Shown piece after piece: positions 19,615 to 31,443 of a stretch of DNA of 64,000 nt. Origin of the DNA: Dictyoglomus sp. (lineage in GTDB: Bacteria > Dictyoglomota > Dictyoglomia > Dictyoglomales > Dictyoglomaceae); contig JANXBZ010000007.1 of NCBI GenBank assembly GCA_025060475.1, positions 56,337-120,336 of the forward strand. Direction: 5' to 3'. Numbering within the stretch: the first letter of the stretch is position 1; each line of letters begins with the position of its first letter. The position numbers and the translations under genes are program-made. The notes below the pieces were generated by a model that worked only from the letters and a program-made list of their open reading frames with translations, ran no database searches and was not told the DNA's origin.

Positions 19615-22002
19615 CTAGATGGATGGATTAAACCTTCTAAGTCTCAAGGAATTACTCACTACAAATACAGAGCTAAGTGCCATACTAATTCCAGCTATCA
19701 TTGGATTTAATAGAATTCTAAAAAAAGGATACAATATTCCAGCAGAAATAGGAATTCCGATTATATTGTAAATAAATGCCCAAAATAAATTCCATTTAAT
19801 AGTGTTAAAAGTTCTCTTTGATAATTCTAAAGCTCTAATGACACCTCTTAAGTCATTTCTTGTAAGAACTATATCTCCCGCTTCTATCGCAATATCAGTA
19901 CCTGATCCTACTGCTATACCAATATCCGCTTGAGAAAGAGCTGGAGCATCATTTATTCCATCTCCCACCATAGCAACTTTTTTACCTTTTTTCTGTAACT
20001 CTTTGATTTTTTCCAGTTTATCTTCTGGTAGAACTTCTGAAAAATAAAAATCAACAGATAATTCTTCTGCTATAATTTTCGCTGTAGATTTATTATCTCC
20101 AGTAATCATGCCTACTTTATATCCCATATCTTTTAGCTTTTTTATTACGGTTTTTGATTCCTCTTTTAATTTATCCTGAAAAGAAAGGATACCTATAGTC
20201 TTTTCATCTTCTAAAAGGAAAATTAAGGTTTTTGATTCTTTTAATAGACTATTAGTAATATTTCTTAGATTAGGAGGTATACTTTCTAATTTACCTATAA
20301 AAAACTTTTTTTCATTAAAAATTCCTTCTACTCCAAAACCAGGAATTTCTCTAACATTTTCCAGAGATATAGATTCTAAATTTAGTCTTTCTCCTTCCTC
20401 CACTATTCTCTTTGCTATAGGATGTTCTGAAAATTTTTCTAATGAATATGCGATTTCTAAAATTTCTTTCTTTTTATAATTATTTAAAGGTATAATATCA
20501 GAAAGTTTAAGACTTCCTTCAGTAAGAGTTCCCGTTTTATCAAAAATTACGGTATCTACTTTATCAATTTTTTCCAAAATCTCTGCTCCTTTAATTAAAA
20601 CTCCAAGCTGAGCGGATCTTCCTATACCCACAACAAGAGCAGTAGGAGTTGCAAGACCAAGGGCACAAGGACAAGCAATTACTAATACAGATACAAAGGT
20701 TATAAGAGCATATTTATAAGAAGGCTGAGGGCCAAAAAAATACCATAAAAGAAAAGTTATTAAGGATAAACTCAATACCGTGGGAACAAAAATATTTGCA
20801 ATTTTATCTACCAATCTTTGAATTGGCGCTTTTGTACTTTGAGCTTTTTCAACTAAATTTATTATTCTTGATAAAACAGTATCACTACCAACTTTTTCAG
20901 CTTTTATTTTTAAAACCCCATTTAAATTTATTGTTCCTGCAAAGACTCTATCTCCCCTACCCTTCTCCTTTGGAACACTTTCTCCAGTTAGCATGGATTC
21001 ATCAATTGAGGAAAAGCCCTCTATAATCTCTCCATCAACAGGAATTCTCATAGATGGTTTTACTAAAATTAGATCCCCCTTAATCACTTCTTCTGTGAGA
21101 ATCTCCTCGAAATTTTCTCCTCTTTTTACAATAGCTGTTTCAGGTTTAAGAGAAATAAGTTTTTTAATAGCTTGAAATGTCTTATTTTTAGCTTTATTTT
21201 CTAAATATCTTCCTAACAAAACAAAAGTAATAATCACAGTAGATGTATCATAATATAATTCTGGAGAAATATTTGTTCCAGTAAAAAAAGAAGGATAAAA
21301 AGTAGCAAGAACACTATAAAGATATGCAGAAGTTGTACCTAAAGATACAAGAGTATCCATGTTTGCTAACTTATATTTTAAAGCAGAAATTGCACTTTTA
21401 TAAAATCTATATCCTCCATAAAATTGTACAGGTGTTGCTAAAAAAAAGAGAATTAATGGAGAAAATTTTAGAAATATGCTTCCTAAGAAAACAGGTATTG
21501 TAAAAATTAAACTTATAAACAGTCTTCTTTTTATATCTATTAAATCTCTTCGCTTCTGGAGTTCTATCTCATTCTCAAAGTTTTCTTTTTTAGGATCTAA
21601 AACTTCGTATCCAAGATCTTTTATTACTTTCTGAATTGTTTTTACACTAATAATAGAAGGAATATATTCCAAATAAATTTCTTCTTTTATAAAGTTTACT
21701 TCTCCCTTCAAAATTCCATCTAAATTCTTTATAGCGTCCTCAATTCTTCTTGCACAACTAACACAGCTCATTCCTATTATGGGCAAATTAATTCTTATTG
21801 TAGGAACAGAATATCCTAGAGACTCAATTTTTTCTTTTATTTTTGGAATATCTATATTATCCCCCTCAAATTCTACTTTCTCTAAAGGAAAATTAACTTT
21901 TACCTCTTTAATACCCTCTATATCCCTTAGAGCCTTTTCTATATTTAAAGCACAGCTTATACAATTCATTCCTGATATAGGTATTTCCAATCTTCTTACC
22001 AT
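19615..22002 (-). CDS. copA: Copper-translocating P-type ATPase
   Basis: P1B ATPase, probably exporting Cu(I). Two N-terminal heavy-metal domains carry GMNCISC and GMSCVSC. The transmembrane ion site is ACPCALGLATPTAL (CPC), the phosphorylation site DKTGTLT, followed by SEHPIA and the hinge VGDGINDAPAL. At 795 residues it is full length. GGAGATTAT precedes the ATG. It lies 45 bases after a THEP1-like NTPase gene and before the SHOCT, DUF438 and YHS genes, a metal-handling set. The exact ion is assigned from CPC and the GMxCxxC domains. Confidence 0.96.
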   Translation of the reverse strand: MVRRLEIPISGMNCISCALNIEKALRDIEGIKEVKVNFPLEKVEFEGDNIDIPKIKEKIESLGYSVPTIRINLPIIGMSCVSCARRIEDAIKNLDGILKGEVNFIKEEIYLEYIPSIISVKTIQKVIKDLGYEVLDPKKENFENEIELQKRRDLIDIKRRLFISLIFTIPVFLGSIFLKFSPLILFFLATPVQFYGGYRFYKSAISALKYKLANMDTLVSLGTTSAYLYSVLATFYPSFFTGTNISPELYYDTSTVIITFVLLGRYLENKAKNKTFQAIKKLISLKPETAIVKRGENFEEILTEEVIKGDLILVKPSMRIPVDGEIIEGFSSIDESMLTGESVPKEKGRGDRVFAGTINLNGVLKIKAEKVGSDTVLSRIINLVEKAQSTKAPIQRLVDKIANIFVPTVLSLSLITFLLWYFFGPQPSYKYALITFVSVLVIACPCALGLATPTALVVGIGRSAQLGVLIKGAEILEKIDKVDTVIFDKTGTLTEGSLKLSDIIPLNNYKKKEILEIAYSLEKFSEHPIAKRIVEEGERLNLESISLENVREIPGFGVEGIFNEKKFFIGKLESIPPNLRNITNSLLKESKTLIFLLEDEKTIGILSFQDKLKEESKTVIKKLKDMGYKVGMITGDNKSTAKIIAEELSVDFYFSEVLPEDKLEKIKELQKKGKKVAMVGDGINDAPALSQADIGIAVGSGTDIAIEAGDIVLTRNDLRGVIRALELSKRTFNTIKWNLFWAFIYNIIGIPISAGILYPFFRILLNPMIAGISMALSSVFVVSNSLRLRRFNPSI

Positions 22003-22046
22003 ATAATCTCCTTTCCTTTTATTAAGATTTCCTCTTATATTTTATA

Positions 22047-22571
22047 CTATTTTAGTAGGAAATCAAGATTAAAGTTTTTTAAAATTTCCCTTTCAACTTC
22101 TTTTAGAACAAGATCTCTATTTTCATAAGTCAATTGATAAATCTTTCCATATTTTTTAAAGATATTCACGAAATCTCTATGTAAAGAAGCAATAATATTT
22201 TTATCCCTTTCTAGATATTCCAATATTCTTTTCTTAAATTTCTCAGAATAAAATTCCATTCTTCCTATTTCGTCAAGAATAAATATATCTCCTTCTTGAT
22301 AAAAAATTTGTTCAATTATTTCCTCAAATTTATCTATATTTAGATAATACTTACCAAATTTATAGGGCGTAATTTTGTAAATAGATGCGAAATTATATCT
22401 TTCATTGGTTTTAAGATTAATAAAATCAAATCCAATTCTATTCTTTCCTTCTCTTACCTCTTCAGTAATAAACCCAAAAGTTGTCAATCCTATATCTCTG
22501 CAGAATCTATCAATTTTCTTAAGTAAAGTAGTCTTTCCTACACCAGGTTGTCCTGTTATAAAAATTTTCAT
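22047..22571 (-). CDS. THEP1-type nucleoside-triphosphatase
   Basis: P-loop NTPase of the THEP1 family, 174 residues. Walker A is TGQPGVGKTTL at the N-terminus, and Walker B ends in FILDEIGRME, the diagnostic family motif; GFITEEVREG is also typical. Members hydrolyse NTPs in vitro and their role is unknown. It is the first gene before copA; only a weak ribosome site (AGAGA) precedes the ATG. Confidence 0.88.
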   Translation of the reverse strand: MKIFITGQPGVGKTTLLKKIDRFCRDIGLTTFGFITEEVREGKNRIGFDFINLKTNERYNFASIYKITPYKFGKYYLNIDKFEEIIEQIFYQEGDIFILDEIGRMEFYSEKFKKRILEYLERDKNIIASLHRDFVNIFKKYGKIYQLTYENRDLVLKEVEREILKNFNLDFLLK

Positions 22572-22641
22572 ATTTCTCTAAATTTCTTATAAATTAGTAC
22601 TCTTTACTTAATATTAAATTTATGATAACTTATTAAGCTAA

Positions 22642-23316
22642 ATGGGAACAATAATAAATAGTATAGCAGTATTTATTGGTAGTATTATTGGTTTAATATT
22701 AAAAGAACGTTTCTCAGAAAGTATGAGAAAACTACTCATGGATGCCCTCGGATTAGTCTGTATTCCTCTAGGACTGCAGATGACCTTAAAGGGAGAAAAG
22801 TTCTTACATCTTGTATTTAGCCTTGTTCTTGGTGGAATATTGGGAGAATTAATTAGGCTGGATGATATTTTTAAAAAAATATCAAATAAAGTAGAAGAAA
22901 AATTCAGCAGAGAAAAGGGAGACTTTGCAAAAGGATTTTTAACAGCAAGCCTTCTTTATTGTATTGGTCCCATGACAATTATGGGATCTATTCAGGATGG
23001 ACTAGGACAAACTCCTACAATTTTGCTAACAAAATCCCTTTTGGATGGAACCGCATCCATTGCTCTCGCATCTGCTTTGGGTATCGGTGTTGCTTTTTCT
23101 TCTCTTTCTGTTCTTTTTGTACAAGGCTTTATTACTCTTTTGGCACATTATATTAGTCCAATCCTTACCAATTTAGTAGTTCAAGAAATGTCTGCTGTTG
23201 GAGGAATTTTAGTTCTCGGTATAGCTTTAAATTTATTAGAAATAAAAAATATTAAAGTTGCAAACCTTCTCCCCTCTTTAATCTTTATAATTTTACTTTT
23301 AAAAATTTTTCCTTAG
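22642..23316 (+). CDS. DUF554 membrane protein
   Basis: A 224-residue membrane protein starting MGTIINSIAVFIGSIIGL, the standard DUF554 N-terminus, with about six to seven hydrophobic segments and the polar loop FLTASLLYCIGPMTIMGSIQDG. The function is unknown; transport is often suggested. No Shine-Dalgarno precedes the ATG, and a TATGAT at 22621-22626 would start RNA only about 9 bases before it. Its stop overlaps the stop of the convergent LUD gene. Confidence 0.88.
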   Translation: MGTIINSIAVFIGSIIGLILKERFSESMRKLLMDALGLVCIPLGLQMTLKGEKFLHLVFSLVLGGILGELIRLDDIFKKISNKVEEKFSREKGDFAKGFLTASLLYCIGPMTIMGSIQDGLGQTPTILLTKSLLDGTASIALASALGIGVAFSSLSVLFVQGFITLLAHYISPILTNLVVQEMSAVGGILVLGIALNLLEIKNIKVANLLPSLIFIILLLKIFP

Positions 23317-23957
23317 AAACCTAAATTTTCATTTACTAAGATAACAAAAAAAGGAGTTCTTGAGGGTGGAGCATTTAAAATTGTAATAACCCTACACATT
23401 TTATTAGGTGACTTACATTCTTCTTCACAATAGCCCAAATCTGCACAGGGAACATTTAAATTTAATCTTTTTGCATTTAAAGGAGCAGTAATATTTTTTA
23501 TACGCCATAAAGCAGTTTCTAAATTAATGACAACTTTATTTCTTCCTACTACAACAATAACCTGTTTTGGTCCAAAAATTTGTGCAGAAACTCTATTTCC
23601 TATACCATCTATATTCACTAATTCTCCGGAAAGTGTAACAGCATTGACACTTGATAAAAATACATCGGACAATAATTCTTTTTTCCTTATTTCTAGATCT
23701 TCTTCAAGGCTTAACCCCTCTTTCCAGTGATGGTATATAGTATATCCTCTTTTTTCCAGTTCTTCTATTATTCCAATTTGCCTTATGGTTACACTTCCAC
23801 CAATACCAATAACTGCTTCTTTAGGAATAATTTCTAATATTTTATTTTTTGCAGAATCTTTATCAGGAACCAAAAAAGTATTAAATCCTCTTTCTTTCAA
23901 GAACTTCTCAACTCTCATTAACCTTTTCTCTTCTAACCAATTTTCTAATTCCTTCAT
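23313..23957 (-). CDS. LUD-domain (lactate-utilisation type) protein
   Basis: A 214-residue protein of the LUD (former DUF162) family: VIGIGGSVTIRQIGIIEELEKRG and LVNIDGIGNRVSAQIFGPK are characteristic, with a Cys-rich CADLGYCEEECKSPNKMC segment that could bind a metal or Fe-S cluster. Relatives act with LutA/LutB, but neither is present here, so lactate oxidation is not implied. AGAGGTGAG precedes the ATG. It follows guaA by 10 bases. Confidence 0.85.
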   Translation of the reverse strand: MKELENWLEEKRLMRVEKFLKERGFNTFLVPDKDSAKNKILEIIPKEAVIGIGGSVTIRQIGIIEELEKRGYTIYHHWKEGLSLEEDLEIRKKELLSDVFLSSVNAVTLSGELVNIDGIGNRVSAQIFGPKQVIVVVGRNKVVINLETALWRIKNITAPLNAKRLNLNVPCADLGYCEEECKSPNKMCRVITILNAPPSRTPFFVILVNENLGF

Positions 23958-23967
23958 CTTCTCACCT

Positions 23968-25491
23968 CTACTCCCATTCTATAGTCGCTGGAGGCTTATT
24001 AGAAATATCATAAACAACTCTATTAACACCAGAAACTTCATTAGTAATTCTTGTGGAAACTTTTTCTAAGATTTCATAAGGAACTTTTACCCATTGAGCA
24101 GTCATTCCATCTTCACTTTCTACAATTCTAATAGCAATAGTATATTCATAAGATCTTTGATCTCCTTTTATTCCTACCGTTTTAATAGGAATAAGTACTG
24201 CAAAAGATTGCCAAATATTTTCGTAATCTTTCCATTTCTTAAGTTCTTCTTGTAAAATAAAATCTGCAGATCTTAATATCTCTAATCTTTCCCTTGTAAC
24301 ATCTCCAATTATTCTTACCGCTAATCCAGGTCCTGGAAAGGGTTGTCTCTTAATAAAAAACTCAGGAAGACCTAACTTTTTCGCAATTACTCTTACCTCA
24401 TCTTTAAATAAATATCTAAAAGGCTCTAATATTTCAAAATTTAGTTTCTCTGGAAGTCCTCCCACATTATGATGAGATTTTATTTTTGAAGGTTTTCCTG
24501 TAGAAGAGTGGGCACTTTCAATAACATCAGGATAAAGAGTACCTTGAGCTAGATAATGAAAAGGTCCTAACTCTTTTGCTTTTTCTTCAAAGATATTTAT
24601 AAATTCATGTCCAATAATTTTTCTTTTTTCCTCTGGATCTTTTATTCCCTTCAATTTATCTAAAAATCTATCTTCACAATTCAATACAACAAGATTAACT
24701 CCTAAGTTTTTAAGAGCTTTTTCTACCTCCTCTTTTTCTCCCTTTCTTAATAGGCCATGATCTACGAAGATTGCTGTTAGCTTATCTCCTATAGCTTTTT
24801 GAAGAAATACTGCTAATGTAGATGAATCTATACCTCCACTTACAGCTAAAAGAACTTTTTTATCCCCTACCCTTTCTTTTATTTCTTCTATTTTTTCCTC
24901 TATAAACCTATCTAGATTCCAATTTTCTTTTGCTTTACAGATCTTAAATACAAAATTCTTCAAAATTTCTTTACCCTTCTTTGTATGACTTACTTCTGGG
25001 TGAAATTGTAAAGCATAAAAGGGGAAATCTTGAGATTCAGCAGATGCAATAAAATTATTTTCAGTATAAGCTAAGGGAATAAATCCTTCAGGAAGAACTT
25101 CGACCACATCTTGATGGCTCATCCAAACAATTTCTTCTTCCTCTAAACCTTCCAGAAGAAGTGACCTTTTTACAATTCTTATTTTTGTTAATCCAAATTC
25201 TCCCTTTTCTCCCTTCCTCACCTTTCCCCCAAAAATTTTTGTTAATAATTGAAAACCAAAACAAATTCCTAAAATTGGAACTCCCATTTTAAAAATTTCC
25301 AAATCTATATCAAGATCTATGTCATATACACTTTGAGGTCCCCCTGATAGAATTATTCCCTCAACTTTATTCTTTTCTAAATCCTCTCTTTTAACATTTG
25401 GGGGAAAAATAAGGGAATATACATTAATCTCCCTTAACCTTCTTGCAATCAATTGTGTATATTGAGATCCAAAGTCAATAACACAAAACAT
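23968..25491 (-). CDS. guaA: GMP synthase (glutamine-hydrolysing)
   Basis: Converts XMP to GMP. The N-terminal class I amidotransferase has the catalytic Cys in GICFGFQLL and the His in LQFHPEVSHT; the ATP-pyrophosphatase P-loop is SGGIDSSTLA, and the C-terminal dimerisation domain ends with PPATIEWE. At 507 residues it is normal. AAGGAG precedes the ATG; a TATAAT (forward ATTATA near 25523-25528) is the likely -10. Confidence 0.98.
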   Translation of the reverse strand: MFCVIDFGSQYTQLIARRLREINVYSLIFPPNVKREDLEKNKVEGIILSGGPQSVYDIDLDIDLEIFKMGVPILGICFGFQLLTKIFGGKVRKGEKGEFGLTKIRIVKRSLLLEGLEEEEIVWMSHQDVVEVLPEGFIPLAYTENNFIASAESQDFPFYALQFHPEVSHTKKGKEILKNFVFKICKAKENWNLDRFIEEKIEEIKERVGDKKVLLAVSGGIDSSTLAVFLQKAIGDKLTAIFVDHGLLRKGEKEEVEKALKNLGVNLVVLNCEDRFLDKLKGIKDPEEKRKIIGHEFINIFEEKAKELGPFHYLAQGTLYPDVIESAHSSTGKPSKIKSHHNVGGLPEKLNFEILEPFRYLFKDEVRVIAKKLGLPEFFIKRQPFPGPGLAVRIIGDVTRERLEILRSADFILQEELKKWKDYENIWQSFAVLIPIKTVGIKGDQRSYEYTIAIRIVESEDGMTAQWVKVPYEILEKVSTRITNEVSGVNRVVYDISNKPPATIEWE

Positions 25492-25558
25492 TTTTAAAGA
25501 CTCCTTTAAATTGTGATAGAATATTATACAAGATCCTAAGAAAAGGGGGAATGGATAA

Positions 25559-25687
25559 ATGGAAGAAAGAAAATGTAGAAATTGTAAATTCTTTCAACCA
25601 AACCCCTCGGATCCAAATAAAGGAATGTGCTTTGGCATTCCAGTAAAAGCAGAAGGATCTTGTCCTCAATTTGTTCCTAAGTCTTAA
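25559..25687 (+). CDS. Four-Cys miniprotein, 42 residues
   Basis: Encodes MEERKCRNCKFFQPNPSDP, then NKGMCFGIPVKAEGSC and PQFVPKS: C6-x2-C9-x15-C25-x10-C36, a spacing like that of small HiPIP-like Fe-S subunits of glycyl-radical enzymes and other CxxCxFF miniproteins. The ribosome site AGGGGGA lies 9 bases upstream. It sits on the plus strand between guaA and a large minus-strand orphan and overlaps the latter's 3' end by 11 bases. No glycyl-radical enzyme is in the window; metal binding is an inference from the cysteines. Confidence 0.72.
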   Translation: MEERKCRNCKFFQPNPSDPNKGMCFGIPVKAEGSCPQFVPKS

Positions 25688-27767
25688 ATTCAATTTTTTC
25701 AAGATTAAATTTAACATTATCTACTAAGTATTTAAAAAAATCTTCTCCTCCTATCAAATAAATGGAGAGAGTATAGGGTCTATAGTTTAAATATTTTAAA
25801 GATTCTTTTACAAGTAATAAACTTCTAATTATAACCCCAAAAATAAAGAGAATTTTATATTCAATAAAATCTCTTTTTTTATGCAATTCATCTTCTGCTT
25901 TTTCCTTCTTTAAATTAAGTTCTGAAAGAATTCTTGATCTTTCCTCAATCAGATTTTTTAAAACCTCCAAAAGTATTTTTGGAAAATCAATTTTTAATAA
26001 AAAACTTATACTATTCTTTATTTTTCCAAAATATTTTTGAATTTTTTCTTTTTCATAAAGAGTTTTTGGCATATAACCCTTTTCAATCAGCAATATTGTC
26101 GCTAAATGGAAATACTCTCCTTGCTCTGTATGTGGAAAAATCCTTAAAATGTTTTCTAATATTGAAACCTTTTCCCTCCAAGAATTAGCAAGCTCTCTAC
26201 CATTTATTTCCTCGCCAAGGTAAATAGAAAGAAATTTTGGAAGTCTAAAAATATAATCCTTCAAGGAATTTAAGTTATCTAGAGTATTTAACCTAATTCT
26301 TAACAAAAAACTTTGAGGAACATTAATATTCCTCTTCTTCAGCTCTCCTAGAAAATAATCTACCATTGGAGAATATTTTGACCCTGATTCTGGGACGGCT
26401 AAAATTTTTGGGGGTTTTCTCATCTCTGCCATAAAAGGACCAGCTTTTCCAATTAAGGCAAAACCATAAGGAAAATTATTAGAAGCAATTAGTACTTTTA
26501 TAAATTTTTGAGCATTATCTAAGGTCTGGTTTAAAATAAAAGTATTAGATGCACAATGAGGAGAAAAAAGTCTTATATAAGTTTCTTTCTCTCCATTTTT
26601 TATTTCGATACTACATCGAGTTAGAATATTTCTTTTCAATTCATCTTTAGAAAATACTTCAATAAAGAATGGAGGATAGAACAAGTCGTTTTTTATACTT
26701 AATCTTTTCAAATGTAATTTTGATTTATTTAATGCCATATTATAAGAATCTACAAAGATTTTAGGATATTTTAAACAAAGATCAAAAAAATAATAGTTTT
26801 CTTCATCTATATTGTTTGACAAAATTTTCAACATTTGAGAAGTAGTTGTAAATTCTAAATTCAAAAAATTAGAATATACATCTTCTATGATTTTTTTAGC
26901 TATATACTTTTGAATATCAACCAAGGAGATAGTTTTTTGTTTTTTTAATAATTCTTCAAACCAAATTTTTATTTTTCTTGCTCTTTTTAATATTTCTTTT
27001 CTTTTATCTTTATTTTTTACTTGTCTCAAACATCCCCGCACAGAAAGATAGAAAAGTTTTTTAATTAAATCTAACATATTAGAATCATCTATGTATATAC
27101 TGGATAAACTTATTTCTTCTGAATATCGGGGAACTATTCCATACCATCCAAGAGATTTCGAGAAAAGATAATATATTTCTGAAGATGGATATTTTTTAAA
27201 ATATTCTTTTAAAATATCTTTATTAGCACAAGGTCCTTGATGGGTTATTTCTGATATTCTCTCATAATTCCATGAAAAACCCAAAGACTCTAAGGCTCTT
27301 TTAAAGTTTTCATCCTTATCAAGAATTTCTCTATATTCTTTCCATCTATCTGCTAGCCAAGATAAACAAAAATTTAAATCTTTATATTCTTTAGGCTCTA
27401 TAGGAACAGCATAAAATAATCCATAAGAAACGTCTTGATTAATGTAAACCGCTCCAGTTATTTTTTGAGCATAATCTTCCGTTATTGTGAATCTTTGATT
27501 GTCCTTATAAAGGGAGATCAACCTTTGATCTCCAGTGCCTAATTTTTCATCATGAATAAAGGGATAAAAAAGAATTTCATCTTTGAGAAAAATCTTTAAA
27601 GCAATATCTGTAATAAGACCATCCCATAAAATATTTTGATCTCCTTTATAAACTTTACTTATACCATTTTCCTTTAAAATTCTAGGTAAGTCATAAGAAG
27701 AAAAATAAATCTTATAGGTTATAAAATTTTCATCTTCTCTTATTTTTTCTCTACAAGTTTCTATCAT
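25677..27767 (-). CDS. Uncharacterised 696-residue protein
   Basis: I do not recognise a family. The protein looks mostly alpha-helical and soluble, with a central segment SNNFPYGFALIGKAGPFMAE followed by PPKILAVPESGSKYSPMVDYF, and a lysine-rich helical C-terminus (about residues 600 to 640) before one hydrophobic stretch, YKILFIFGVIIRSLLLV. No signal peptide or Walker motif is seen. AGGAGAG precedes the ATG. It starts 8 bases after gyrB and so belongs to the dnaN-recF-gyrB transcript. The codon pattern is like its neighbours. Confidence 0.8.
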   Translation of the reverse strand: MIETCREKIREDENFITYKIYFSSYDLPRILKENGISKVYKGDQNILWDGLITDIALKIFLKDEILFYPFIHDEKLGTGDQRLISLYKDNQRFTITEDYAQKITGAVYINQDVSYGLFYAVPIEPKEYKDLNFCLSWLADRWKEYREILDKDENFKRALESLGFSWNYERISEITHQGPCANKDILKEYFKKYPSSEIYYLFSKSLGWYGIVPRYSEEISLSSIYIDDSNMLDLIKKLFYLSVRGCLRQVKNKDKRKEILKRARKIKIWFEELLKKQKTISLVDIQKYIAKKIIEDVYSNFLNLEFTTTSQMLKILSNNIDEENYYFFDLCLKYPKIFVDSYNMALNKSKLHLKRLSIKNDLFYPPFFIEVFSKDELKRNILTRCSIEIKNGEKETYIRLFSPHCASNTFILNQTLDNAQKFIKVLIASNNFPYGFALIGKAGPFMAEMRKPPKILAVPESGSKYSPMVDYFLGELKKRNINVPQSFLLRIRLNTLDNLNSLKDYIFRLPKFLSIYLGEEINGRELANSWREKVSILENILRIFPHTEQGEYFHLATILLIEKGYMPKTLYEKEKIQKYFGKIKNSISFLLKIDFPKILLEVLKNLIEERSRILSELNLKKEKAEDELHKKRDFIEYKILFIFGVIIRSLLLVKESLKYLNYRPYTLSIYLIGGEDFFKYLVDNVKFNLEKIEFKT

Positions 27768-27775
27768 AAGCTCTC

Positions 27776-30126
<2,351 letters not shown>

Positions 30127-30134
<8 letters not shown>

Positions 30135-31221
30135 GATAATAAACTTCTCCATCAATTATTTCAAAAAAAGGAAATTTTTTTAATATTTCCATATTATAAG
30201 AAGAAGTAATAAAAACTTGAAAATCTTTTATAGAATTCCATACTATCTTTTGTTTTTCATCATCCAGCTCTGAGAATAAATCATCAATCAATAAAATAGC
30301 TTTTTCTTTTCTTTTTTCCGAAAGGAGTCTTAACTCTGAGAGCTTCCAAATTAAAAAAGCCATTTTTCTTTCTCCTCCAGAACCGAAATTTTTTAAATCA
30401 TATCTTTCTCCATTCTTTGTCCAATAAAAAACTATATCATCTCTATGAGGACCTATAGTAGTGTATTTTTTATTTAAGTCATTTTTTTGAGAATTTATAA
30501 GACTCTTTTCAAAAGATTCTTTAATTTTTTTCTCACTATAATCGTCTAAAGGAAAACTAATTTTATACTCAATTTCCAACACATTCTCTCCTAAAAGTTC
30601 ATTACTTACATCCTTTATATATTTCTCCATTTCTTTTAAAGTAATTAACCTATGCCATAAAATATTACTTCCTTTTTCTATAAGTATTTTATTCCATGCC
30701 TCTAAATCTCTATTATCTTGGGAATTCCTAAGTAATAAATTTCTTTGATATAAAGCCTTTTGATACTCAATTAAAGTTTTGTTATAAGAATAAAATAATG
30801 TTGATATAAATCTGTCCAACAAAAACCTTCTTTTTGCAGGCTCTTCTTTTATTCTTAAAACCTCTTCTTGAGTAAAAAGAACCAAAGGAAAAAGGTATGT
30901 TAACTCTCTTTGCTTCTTAACAATTTTTTGATTAATTTTCATTTTTTTATCTCCATAAATACTTAAGGCAGATTCTAATAAAATACTCTGTCCTTGCCAA
31001 AAGACATTACCTTTTATATATAAAAATTCCTCTTTCCATCTAATTAATTCTTTTTCCAAAAAAGTTCTAAAAGATCTTCCAGTAAAAAGAAAATATATTG
31101 ACTCTAATAAATTTGTCTTACCTTGAGCATTTTTCCCATGAATAATATTTACTTGTAAAAAATTCAGCTCTATATTCTTAAGATTTCTAAAGTTAATTAC
31201 TTTAAGTTTTTCTAAAAACAA
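30127..31221 (-). CDS. recF: DNA replication and repair protein RecF
   Basis: SMC-like ATPase for gap repair with RecOR. Walker A is IIHGKNAQGKTNLLES, the ABC signature FGSGGERKMAFL and Walker B AILLIDDLFSELDDEK. It has 364 residues. Its start abuts the S4 protein gene. Confidence 0.96.
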
Positions 31222-31443
31222 TTATTTTCTATACACCACCTTATAAGAACTTCCATTAATCTCTATAATATCTCCATCCTTTAAAACTTTATGTCTACGA
31301 ATTTCCCTTTCTCCATTTACCTTAACTTTTCCAGAAATAATAAGCATTTTAGCTTGTCCACCTGTTTCTACAATACGAGCCCACTTTAGAAATTTATTTA
31401 ATGTAATAGTTGGAGTATATATTTCAATTTCTTTTATATTCAT
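31222..31443 (-). CDS. yaaA: S4-domain RNA-binding protein (YaaA-like)
   Basis: A 73-residue S4-like protein, TLNKFLKWARIVETGGQAKM...GKVKVNGEREIRRHKVLKDGD, of the type found between dnaN and recF in Firmicutes and related phyla. It binds RNA, possibly in ribosome assembly. It overlaps the dnaN stop by 4 bases. Confidence 0.93.
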   Translation of the reverse strand: MNIKEIEIYTPTITLNKFLKWARIVETGGQAKMLIISGKVKVNGEREIRRHKVLKDGDIIEINGSSYKVVYRK

